Shown in pieces: positions 1 through 10,100 of a stretch of 64,000 nt of DNA. Made by a program: the position numbers and the translations under genes. Origin of the DNA: Daucus carota subsp. sativus (taxonomy: Eukaryota > Streptophyta > Magnoliopsida > Apiales > Apiaceae); the NCBI RefSeq assembly GCF_001625215.2, contig NC_030383.2:3484779-3548778 (forward strand), read 5' to 3'. Within the stretch, counting starts at the first letter, position 1, and every line of letters starts with the position of its first letter. The notes below the pieces were generated by a model that was given only the letters and a program-made list of their open reading frames with translations, had not been told where the DNA came from and ran no database searches.

Positions 1-787
1 GGTGTGAAGTGAATTTGGGAGTTGTTTAATTTGGGGGTATTTGGGTTGTTGATGAGAATAGGAATGAAAGGAAAATGAGAATGAAATGTAATTTTCGGGT
101 CGAGTGAGGAAAGGATTACTTGTTAATAGGAATGTGTTACGGTTCCAATTAAATGAATTATTGGACTAAATGGATTGGGGATTTCTGATTTCTGTTAAAC
201 CGGTCCATTAAGATTGAACCAAACACATCTTTACATGGGTACATCGTATATTGTTAGGTTGGTTTTCATGTACATGGGTACATGAAATGTCCTGATTTTT
301 TTATATATTACTGATGAAATAAGAGGATCTAGTCCGCTGTATGGAATCCGGAATAAAAATCATCGTGTCCTTGTGTTGATCTTAGTGACAGAATACTTTA
401 TGTCAGCTCCATGAGCTAGAGGTTATAAAGTGAGCTGTTAATGTCAAAATCCTTAATGGCAATGAATTGTGAACGTTTTTTCATTTCATGTGAAACCAAG
501 TTGCTTTAGTGAAACTCCCCATGATGGAGTTACTTGAAGAAATGCTGATACCATAGGTTAATATGTGAGAATCCAAAATATCTTAACATCATTTAATTTT
601 AACACTGCATATGTTCACAAGCTTTTGAAAATCAGCATCAAGGCATTCATGTCAATGGGCCTTTATTTTTTTGGGTGTGAAGTAGGAGACAGGCGTGGGA
701 AGAATGTTGCAAACATTGTCCTCACTTATTTGCACCTTTACAGCTGTTAGTGTCTCACTAATAGTGCCTCCTATATATTCTAGTAGT
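1..787. other. NDUFS6 intron, left part (no gene seen)
   Basis: No coding signal is convincing here. The 61-codon frame at 565-750 has no recognisable domain. By inference this is intronic sequence upstream of the NDUFS6 exon at 2342; no exon 1 encoding a presequence was recognised. Confidence 0.5.
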
Positions 788-1413
788 TGTTGTCGAGTAT
801 TTTGAAGAGTATCGTTCGCAGGGAAGGACTGGTATCAATACTAATTTCAAATCTCTTATCTCTTGCAATTCAGAAGTGTGGAGAAGAATTTGGTGGGTTT
901 TATCTATCAACTAATTAATATAATAAATCAATAAATATAATAAATATGAGAGAAAACAACCCAAGAATTAGAGTTCTTCAATGGCTACCATGAATGCATA
1001 ATTTGTGTCTCTTGTTTGCTAAAAACAATCCTTCGAATAATTATAAAATCCTCTCCCAAGGCAAATTATAATATCTACAATTATTCTCTAAATGCCACTC
1101 CCATGATCAATCAAAGCACAATTGTAAATTACTAAGCACCAAGGATCTCATGTCTCATAACTCGCATAATAATCTCCCAATTAATTAATTGGGTTATGTC
1201 TGTCATATCATGTACTAGAATTATAACTCCTCTCCCGATTCGTTATAACTCCTAGAGATTCAATCACAAGTTAGCTACTCTTGTAATTGTATAAAGAGCT
1301 CAATGACAGATTAACAAATCAAGGGAAAACACAATCCAACTAAGCAAACATAATAAGCCAAAGAATACTACCCAACTCTTGGATCAAAGGATTAGCTACT
1401 CATGATAAGATGA

Positions 1414-1471
<58 letters not shown>

Positions 1472-2094
1472 CCACAAACCATGAGAGTAAGAATTTAAGT
1501 ACGAAGAATACAACTTGACGAAAGTGCTTGACGTCCGGATGAATCCCTTCACTCCTTCCAATCTCTCTCACAAGTGTTTCTCTCCCTTTTCTCTCTAAAA
1601 AGGCTATTTCTAAATTATTCAATATGATACAAGTTAGTTGTCTCTAATCTCTATCAAAACCCTAATATATATAAGAGTTTTCTTAATTTACAAGAAAATA
1701 AAATAATATCCTAAAGCGAGTTGGATTCTGATGCTGAAATTCGTAGGCTGCTGTTCAGGCCTGATTCTGGGCTGATCCAGTTAGATTTTGATATCTGGAC
1801 CACCTTAAACTTGTAGAAAATTCCAATATCTTCGCGTGGGCTGTTGAATCGCCCAATTCTGACATCCAGAACTCAAGTTACGGCCCAAACAAGATTTTCT
1901 TCGCTGGCTATTCATAAAGTTCGAATTTCCATCTAATTAAGCCCAAATAAGCTTGATTTAATCCAACTTTAGGAATATTTATTTTCCTGAAATTAAACAC
2001 TTAAAATCAATTAGTAACATCCCGATTATTTACAAAATACTAAAATTATGGGAATAAAATCATATAAAAACATATATAAATATATGCTCTATCA
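788..2094 (-). mobile_element. Solo LTR of a retrotransposon
   Basis: The 1307 bp segment starts TGTTGTCGAG, ends GCTCTATCA, and is flanked on both sides by the 5-bp direct repeat GTAGT (783-787 and 2095-2099). TG...CA ends plus a 5-bp target duplication are diagnostic of an LTR retrotransposon; with no internal gag/pol sequence this is a solo LTR left by recombination. On the minus strand it begins TGATAGAGCATATA, which I take as the 5' end, but orientation is tentative. It contains a long (AT)n run. Superfamily is not determined. Confidence 0.82.
1419..1467. repeat. (AT)n microsatellite
   Basis: About 24 uninterrupted AT dinucleotides inside the solo LTR. Confidence 0.95.
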
Positions 2095-2341
2095 GTAGTA
2101 CATTGCTATCAGCAGTATGTTTGTTGCTGTCTTTTGATTCTTCAATGACAATTGTATTATAATTATACAATGCATAAGACCCTTCGAGAACCTTTGGGGA
2201 AGCATTCTACAAAGCCTTTATATGATTGTACCTTGAAATTTCGAGAACTTGCATATGGTTGAATGTAATTACCCCCTCAGTTTTTATCTTAAAATAAGTT
2301 AGTCATCCCTGAGCGTTTATCGTTTACTAAATGTTTACCAG

Positions 2342-2701
2342 GCTACTGACAAAAAATCACCAATGGAGCTAATCAATGAGGTTCCACCAATCAAGGTTGA
2401 TGGAAGGATTGCTGCTTGTGAAGGGGGTTAGTTTGTCTCATAAAGCCTTGGGTTAAATTTTTCCTGCCGACAATCTTATCTATACAGACCCTAGTTCATA
2501 ACTTAAAATCTATCTTAAGTTCATTTAGGCAAAAGAAGCTTTCGGTTCTATTGCTTTTGCGGCTTTCTAATCTGCTGCCAATGTGTTGCAGACACGAATC
2601 CTGCACTTGGGCATCCAATTGAGTTCATATGCCTTGATAAGGATGAGCCAGCTGTCTGCAAATATTGTGGTCTTCGCTATGTCCAAGATCATCATCACTA
2701 G
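2342..2701 (+). CDS. NDUFS6: NADH dehydrogenase [ubiquinone] iron-sulfur protein 6 (complex I 13 kDa subunit), 3' part
   Basis: Two exons are visible, 2342-2426 and 2592-2701, with CAG acceptors and a GT donor; the joined frame gives the C-terminal 64 residues and a TAG stop. Visible motifs are KKSPMELINEVPPIKVDGR, then NPALGHPIEFICLD and CKYCGLRYVQDHHH, the conserved zinc-binding C-terminal region (Cys, His, Cys, Cys) of the mitochondrial complex I peripheral-arm subunit NDUFS6. The first exon, with the mitochondrial presequence, was not found between 1 and 2341, so it probably lies left of the window and the window opens inside the intron. That intron carries a solo LTR. From memory, the Arabidopsis ortholog also neighbours an ATAD3 gene. 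Identification is firm; only the 5' end is missing. Confidence 0.93.
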
Positions 2702-3514
2702 GAGCTCGACACTTTTACATTATTGCTGCGTGGGGTGATTCATGATTGTCACTTGTGAAGAGTTAGTTCTGTACTCGCAAACTTGTTAAATGTACGGCCA
2801 GTTGTTACTGCCAGCAAAAATAAAATTTACACTCTTGTCACTGGTCTATATACTCATAGCTGATCTTCCCATTCTCTAATTGTATGTTGTGCAATTTGGA
2901 TTTTTTTATCTTGCAAGGGAAGGATGTCATTCCTCCAGGTTTAGTTGGCCAAGGTTAACTGAATGGAATTGGTCTTTCTTTATTTTTTGAATAGGCATTT
3001 TATGTACCTCCGAGTACCATTCCTCTCCTAAGAACACCTTCCAGTCGGACTAATGTCAGAATCGTCTCGAGGTATTTGGTTGAATGTAGACTACCCGGGA
3101 GCCTTGCTGTTTCTCTTTACATTCACTAGCCTTGCGTTGCTATTTCTATCCCTAAAAATCCATTTGTTTTTGCTGCTGCTTTCTTTAAAGCATCATCTGT
3201 CAAGCCCTTAATATCCATCTTCTGGCGTCAATTCCTGAAAATATTTACTTGTGACAATCCTAACTTTCTTTCCTCTGCTTGTGTGTACACTTGTCGCCAT
3301 AAGGCGCCCTCAGAAGCTTACTTTTTACATGTCAGGAAACTTAGATTTTGAAGAATCACTGCGGCATCTTTGATTCAATTGTTAAAAATGGACATTTTGT
3401 AAATTGTCAATCTCGACAAAAGCTAATCGAGAGAAATATGATGAAGACTTTTAAATCGTGACATAAAATGTAACACAAGTGTGCCCTCACCTGAGTCACC
3501 TCCCATCAACCAGT

Positions 3515-3800
3515 ATATAGGAGCTCATCACCTCTCATTGTGGAACTAGATTGGGGCTACTGGGAACTATACTCACTTGAGGGAGAAAACAGGTGCTGAT
3601 ATTTGATGAGCTTGGTGGGAACTTTACACCTCTTATTGGAGCTATATAGGACCGGTGAGTACTATACTCATTAGAGCAACAAGAAAAATGCTAGGAATAT
3701 TTTATGGAGCTAATGAGAACTATCACCTCCTATTGGCGGAGCTAGACATTAGCTAGTGGATGGTAGACCACTATACTCATTGTAGCGAGGAATATTTTTG
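3515..3800. repeat. Degenerate ~100-bp tandem repeat
   Basis: Three diverged units share GGAGCT, GGGAACT, CACCTC-TATTGG and ACTATACTCATT blocks in the same order (about 3523-3608, 3609-3715, 3716-3800). No open frame crosses them. The rest of 2702-4320 shows only the NDUFS6 3' flank and AT-rich sequence. Confidence 0.6.
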
Positions 3801-4323
3801 TTTGGATATTTAATGTTATGTTAGCCTTACCTACATATTTTTTGGGTGTTGGCCCCAAATATTATTATTTAGCAAAAAAAATAAAAAATCTATTAACACA
3901 TTATGAAAAACTGACCAAAAATATCATTTTAAAACGCAATTTCATGTCATGTTTATGATACTGGACAAAAATGTGATTTTAAGTTGTGATTTCAGCTAAA
4001 AACGCGACTTCGAGTTGTGTTCCTCACAAAATTAAAACACAACACGAAATTGTGTTTTAAAATAATATGTCAGATCATTTTTTTCAAAAAAACATTATAA
4101 CTCATTTATGATTTATGATTTATATTAGTGGTGTTTTGCTACCTTTTCTCATATTTTTCTTTCTTCGGCCCCTAAAATTGAAGACCTCGTTTGTGCTTCC
4201 TAGTCTGCATATGTGCAGAGTACAACAACACACTCATCTCTATGTCTCTGTCATTTATGTACATAAATATATGCATGTTGATCATTTACTATGCCCAGTG
4301 CCACATTAGTCTTTTTCAAATTA

Positions 4324-4571
4324 CTCCCTCCGTCCCGAAATAGTTGTCACATTTCTATTTTTATTGTTCAAATTGACTAAGTTTTGACCAAAGATTATAA
4401 GTCAATCACTCGTTATTTTAAAAAACTGAAAATTACATATTAAAGTAGATTAAAAGTTATTTCTGTGACATTTTTTTTATTTTGTCAATTGATAAAATAT
4501 TAATAAATTTCAGTCAAACTTTAATCAATTCGACCGGCACAAAACCGACAATTATTTTGGGACGGAGGGAG
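4324..4571. mobile_element. Stowaway MITE
   Basis: Ends are CTCCCTCCGTCCCGAAATAG and its inverted match ATTTTGGGACGGAGGGAG, flanked by TA at 4322-4323 and 4572-4573. This terminal inverted repeat and TA target duplication are typical of Stowaway (Tc1/mariner) MITEs. Length is 248 bp with no coding capacity. Confidence 0.93.
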
Positions 4572-4629
4572 TAGCACACAGGCCATTAATTAGGCTCTGG
4601 CAATGAGCTTGAAACCTTCCCCTGTTTAG

Positions 4630-4821
4630 TAGTTGTATTAGGACAAAAGCTCAGTCGGTAAGCTCGCAACTTGTAATGTTTAAAATTAGTTGATAATATT
4701 AAACGAGGCGTGCCCTGAATCACTTGTATAAACTAATTCGAGATATCTGAGATTTTGAGTTGCCAGGAATCTTAACAGACGGCTCAACCATCTCTCGGAT
4801 AAGCCGATAAAAAAAAAAAAA
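4630..4821 (+). mobile_element. SINE-like retroposon with poly(A) tail
   Basis: An A-box-like AGCTCAGTCGGTAAG (about 4648) is followed by a weak B-box-like stretch near 4736 and a 14-base A run at 4808-4821. This fits a tRNA-derived SINE, but no clear target duplication was found, so both borders are approximate. Confidence 0.45.
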
Positions 4822-4995
4822 AGAGAGATGTTAACTGTGGCATTATTTTATAGTTAATTTTTTCAATGATATCATCACATTTTTACTTTATAATTCTGTA
4901 TATTTGATTTTTCCGGGATAATACATTTAACAGTAAAATGCAGGAGATGACTCTTATAAATCTAAACCATAATTAAAAGAGTGAGATAGAAATGA

Positions 4996-5140
4996 TGGGT
5001 GTCCGAGGTGGACAGCGACGCTTAAGACTTGCTATCTTAAGATCACGAGTTCGATACCCCCGGTATTCCGGGAATAAGTAGGCTATTAATTTCTCATTCG
5101 TCACCTAAATGATGTAACGGTCGTTAGCTTTAACCTACTA
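4996..5140 (+). mobile_element. tRNA-derived SINE head in the dirigent promoter
   Basis: The sequence GTCCGAGGTGGACAGCG (about 5001) resembles a tRNA A box, and GAGTTCGATACCCC at 5047-5060 is a good B box at pol III spacing. It does not fold as an intact tRNA (disrupted acceptor stem), so I call it a tRNA-derived SINE. It ends just before the TATA box of the dirigent gene; the 3' border is uncertain. Confidence 0.5.
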
Positions 5141-5145
5141 CTGCC

Positions 5146-5153
5146 TATAAAAA
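5146..5153 (+). promoter_or_regulatory. TATA box of dirigent gene
   Basis: TATAAAAA lies about 104 bp before the ATG at 5257, leaving a leader of roughly 75 bases. Confidence 0.7.
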
Positions 5154-5256
5154 CATAGTCATGACAGTCTATTCAGCCTCACACTCACATCTTAAAACCA
5201 AACCAAAAACACTTGTCTTATAATACAAATACAAAAAAAAAAAACTCAAGAGCAAA

Positions 5257-5832
5257 ATGGCAAGCTTAGCCATGGTTTTAACGCTCGTTTTAATCGCAGC
5301 AACCGCAATGCCACCAGCATTCTCCGGTACGAGCACCGGAGAGCCAGCAGAAGTCGAAACCTGGTTCAAAAGGCTGGGAACAAAACAAGAAAAGGTGACA
5401 AAAATGCACTATTTTTTTCATGATTTAAACCGAGTCACTTCTGAAGTGGTGGCCAATGCTAATACCACGGCCACTTCACCAACATTATTCGGTATGGTTA
5501 AAGTGTGCGATAATCCTGTCACGGCTGGCCCTGAATTTAACTCGAAACAGGTGGGAAGCCTGCAGGGCACGTACAGCTATACTTCTGTTAGGGATATTGT
5601 CAATTTTATTTGCGATTTTACGTTGATTTTTACTGATGTGAGGTACAATGGGAGCACAATAAGCATTTTTGGCAGCAATCCGCCTAGTCTGCAGCACCGC
5701 GAGATGGCGGTGGTGGGGGGAACAGGGGTTTTCCGGATGGCACGAGGGGTTGCGGTGCTTTCAGCTTACTATTTTGATGTTGCTAAGGGTAATGCCACGG
5801 TTGAACTGAATATTGTAGTTCAACATTATTAG
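5257..5832 (+). CDS. Dirigent protein
   Basis: Intronless gene for 191 residues, a normal length for dirigent proteins. Residues 1-24 are a hydrophobic secretion signal. The family block HYFFHDL is at 51-57, and the C-terminal signature with GGTGVF at 154-159 (REMAVVGGTGVFRMARG, 148-164) is intact. N-glycosylation sequons occur at N69, N131 and N179. Dirigent proteins are apoplastic beta-barrel proteins that guide coupling of phenoxy radicals (lignans, lignin) or act in terpenoid/isoflavonoid chemistry; the product here cannot be assigned. The ATG is preceded by an A-rich leader and a TATA box, with SINE-like sequence just upstream. It sits between the convergent NDUFS6 and ATAD3 genes and looks like an insertion into that old pair. 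Family call is secure; substrate is unknown. Confidence 0.95.
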   Translation: MASLAMVLTLVLIAATAMPPAFSGTSTGEPAEVETWFKRLGTKQEKVTKMHYFFHDLNRVTSEVVANANTTATSPTLFGMVKVCDNPVTAGPEFNSKQVGSLQGTYSYTSVRDIVNFICDFTLIFTDVRYNGSTISIFGSNPPSLQHREMAVVGGTGVFRMARGVAVLSAYYFDVAKGNATVELNIVVQHY

Positions 5833-5996
5833 CATTTTTTGTGGTTTTTCTGGCCAAAGTTCAGTGATTAAATGTGTCGAAAAAGGCGCGTTTTTTGTGG
5901 TTTTTTAATTTAATTACGTTGGATTTGATTGTGAGAATGCAGTGTAAGTTCTGAAATGCATGCAGTGATGCTTTGTAGTACTGTGTTTATTTATAT

Positions 5997-6241
5997 CCCA
6001 TTATAAGTGTCCTGTTTTGACTTTAAATGGTCAAATTGACCAATTTTTAACCAAACATAAAAAATAAATTTGTTATTTTTTTAAAAAACTAAAAATTACA
6101 TTTTATAGTATATTGTACTATGTACTTTATAATGACATAATTTTTTTCACTTTTAACAATTATATTATATGTGTAAATCTCAGTCAAAATTTGGTCAATT
6201 TGATCATTCAAAAGTCAAACTGGACACTTAAAATGAGATGG
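5997..6241. mobile_element. Degenerate inverted-repeat MITE (Stowaway-like)
   Basis: The 5' arm (TAAGTGTCCTGTTTTGAC, GGTCAAATTGACC) is matched by an inverted 3' arm (GGTCAATTTGATC, GTCAAACTGGACACTTA). The interior is AT-rich and non-coding. Ends are too diverged to define a target duplication. Confidence 0.6.
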
Positions 6242-6482
6242 ACACTTAAATTATTTCAATATGTTTTTTAAATCGAGTAAATCCGAGAATACATAACTGT
6301 TAAAATCAATCAACTTTATTAAAATAAATTCTGGTTTATAAAATAGCATTAGATTTTGAAGTATTACTTTTTAATGGGATTGTTAAAAAATGGGCAGTGC
6401 ATGAACCCATTTTTCTTATCCGACTCCATTTATGTATCAGCTCAGTAAAAATCCATTTTCTTTATTCGACTCCATTTACATA

Positions 6483-6731
6483 CTCTCTCCGTCCCATAAT
6501 AAATGTTGTAATGTTTTTCAAAAAAATTTACACGTTTCCAAACTTATAAAAAACATATTTGTAGATATTATTTTTTTCGTGTTTTTTGTTTTCTATAAAA
6601 ATAGGAAGTTCAAAATTTTAATACAAAATAAAAATACGATAAAATAATATTTCCAAGTATGTATTATATAAAATTGGAAATGCATGGAAAAACTTGAAAA
6701 AAATTAGAACGTTTATTATGGACCGAGGAAG
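6483..6731. mobile_element. Stowaway MITE
   Basis: CTCTCTCCGTCCCATAATAA and its inverted match TTATTATGGACCGAGGAAG bound 249 bp, with TA at 6481-6482 and 6732-6733. The small plus-strand ORF at 6432-6647 lies mostly inside and is not a gene. Confidence 0.88.
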
Positions 6732-7137
6732 TACCAACTAAGCAAAATACGGACTTGAATACTCTAACACATTAGCCCCGGCAAGCAAGATTTCTTGCTG
6801 TAGCTGCTGATAACAGTACTATTTAATATACTGTTAGTATTATCAGTCAATACTCAATAGAGAAGCATAATAACAACTAAAGAAGGTATAAATATACTGT
6901 TCGAAGCCAAGAACAATACCACTTCCAGCATAAACTCTATAGAAACATACTTGTCAATTCTTCTAATTTATTGATTGGTAGTTGGGACAAAATTTGAATT
7001 ACCTAAACCCAAATAATTACGCGCATTCACTTGAATACTCAGCCGCTCAATGTTGTATGATACAAATGAATAACTCATCTGCTCAATCTCTATGATCAGG
7101 CACAAAACCAAGAAAAATAGATAAAAGTAACAATAAC

Positions 7138-10100
7138 CTATGATGCACTTTTAACGGCCATATTCCTTCTCTGTTGATGTTCCGCAACTTTATAATCTAT
7201 GACTTCACGGAAGAGATTTGGGTCAAGGACGCAGTTCTCACTCCCATAAACAGCAGCCTGAACACCAGCCATCAGCTTTGCTATCTCTCTCCCCGAAAAA
7301 CCATCTGTTCTTGCTGCTGCTTCCCTCAAAATATCATCAGTCAAGTCCTTGATTTCGATCTTCTGTTGTTCTTTCTTGAAAAGATTTGAGAATAATCCCG
7401 GCTTTCTTGCCCCAGCTTGTGCAATGTACTTATCCAGATAAAGCTTGAGAAGCTTGAATCTTTCATCTTCACCAGGCAAAGGAAATTCTAGGACTTCATC
7501 TATACGATCTGCAACTGCTGAATCAAGATCACCAGGACGGTTTGTAGCCAAAGCAAGGACTATGTCTTTAGACTGGTCGCCTGTGCGGAAAAGGAGGGCA
7601 TTGAGGGCACTCCTTTGAGCTTCACTCATATAGGTTTTGTTCCGCCTGAAAGCAACCAGAATCAAATTCGGAAATATCAATACTCCACCATAACATATGG
7701 GATACGGTAGGTGCAGATATCTTTACTTGATCAAAAATTCATCAAATGACAATAAAAATTAAATCGAAGAATCACATCTGTGGTATTGAAATTTATGTAT
7801 AGAGCGAGTGTTAAATATGCTTATTTCCTATATATTATGCGAACAGTTCTCTTTCTAAACTGCAAGAAATTGACTAGTCCTAGAATAAATAAAGCTTCCA
7901 CAACCGAAGAGCACCATAAACAACTCATGTTTCAACTTTGAAGACACCAACATTGATATATCACTTAATCAATACATTGTTATAGAATTATGTTGCGGCT
8001 CACTTACTCGCATAAAAATGCATCTGCTTCATCTATAAACAGTAACAACCCTCGGTTAGATTTCTTTGCCCAATCAAACAACTGGTGTATCTTGGTAACA
8101 GCTTGAGCACCAAGTGGAGCAACATCTCCACCTGTCATTAATGCATAATCAAGCCCCTGAAAATAAGCCGGAAACACATCACATACATAACAAATATAGA
8201 TGGTCAATAAAAAGTATAGTCAATTAGATTTGCATCCTATACAGTGCAATTATAAAAACTAAAGGACCGGCAAGGTATGCATGGAGAGAAAAACATAAAG
8301 TCTCAAGTGCAAATTTTTTGTGAACCCCAGAGCAACTCAAAGAACAGTAAAGAATACAGAAATTTGAAGGCCGTGGATTTTGATGTCAATACAAAAAGCG
8401 ACTTTTGAGGAGAATAGTAAAGTGAGCAACAGAAGCACACAAGTTTAAAGCTCATACCGATTTGCGAGCTAGTTCTCTTGCAGCCATTGTTTTTCCTGTT
8501 CCAGGAGGACCAAAGAAGAGCATGTTACGGTATGGTGCCTGATGGGCTTTTGTATTGGCTGTTGCCCTAGCCAATTGCTGAATTCTTTTTTGAAGAGATG
8601 GATGTAAAATGACATCCCCAAAGCCATTCCCATTTTTCGAAGTAGAGCCAGTATTTCCCCCACGTAAGAGAGTGCTAAAGCGACGTGAGGAGCCTGACCA
8701 AGGGAATTTCCCGATGGTGGACTCTCTAACCAGTGATGGCTGTCCTAATATTCGATCCACATAACTCCAAATAACCTTTGCCCCTTCTCTACAATTGCAA
8801 AAAGAGACTCCCATTAACCATTGTTCCACTGAGATCAGACATATGGCGAATAGGCTAATACGGATATTGACTTTAAAAACAAACATAATTATTGAAATAT
8901 TGATTCAAAAACGAACACCCTGTGACATCTTTGAGTCTAACTCATTGTTTAATCAGAAATAAAGGCAATGCTGTGCCCTTAAATGTTTATAAACAAAGAA
9001 AAGAATAAAATTTCAGATAGAGCGTTAAAAACTTAAAAGCAATGTAATAGTATCACGAGTGCAATAACATTTTTGATGGAGAAGGGGCCACAAAAAAGAC
9101 ATCAAAAGCTAAAGTATAAACAGAATGGCAAATACAAGATTATTTAATGTAAATCAGTAAAATACCTTGTCGTGTAGATTCCTGCTGCAAGGGCTGTCAC
9201 TCCCCCAACAGTTACAACTAACTTGTTTTGATCAGTCAATATTGCTCGTAAACCCCCTAGATGCAAAAGATAAGTCATTGTCAGACAACTTAAAAAGAAC
9301 TATACTATAAAAAGAAAGGGAAAAAGTATTGGTGTTTGACTGCAACTAGTAACAGGAACTGATCAACCCAAATTATAGTAAAATAGACAATCTATAAGGC
9401 GAACAAGAAAATCTTGGACTAGATCACATACAAAAGCAAAACAAGAAACCTAGTATCTATGTATTTTGATAAGGAAATATTATCCCATTTGACATTGTTT
9501 CCCTAATCACAGAGAAGGATTCCAAAATTGTTTTGACAAAAGAAAAATAAAAAAATTACAGTTCAGATGCCTTTTTTTATAGTCAATTCTTTTATATGTA
9601 ATCTTTGGTAACTGATAAATGCATTTGGGAATTGCAAAGTGTTTGTCAGGTGGACCTAGCACCAAAAAGAAAATGTATACCATTAATTTGGAACTCAGAC
9701 TATGTAATCATATTGCTTACAGTGCACACACCAAATACCAGCAACTAAATATACAAATAGTATCTTTTTTCATAAGTCAAGACAGTTAAAGTTTCAAATT
9801 AGACTGAGTGTCGCTCTGATGTCTATTATAATATATGGAAATAGCAAAACAGAGTTCCCAAGTATGACTTAAAAACATTTACAGTATAGTTATTTCTTGA
9901 TGTTACCAATAAGTTCAATCAAAATATTCCTCTACAAATATAGTGCAAGGAAGTACCTCCAATATGATCAAAAGTTGTATTAATAGCTGCAACCCACTTC
10001 TCTCTCTCTGCACTTGCACGTTCCACTAGCATTCTTCTGTTAACATCTTCAGCAAGCTTTGCTTCATGGGCTCGTCCTTCTGCTTCTGCCATGGACCTAA

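Noticed and set aside
5000-5070. tRNA gene
   Set aside because: A and B boxes are present, but the acceptor stem and anticodon arm are not; better explained as a SINE head.
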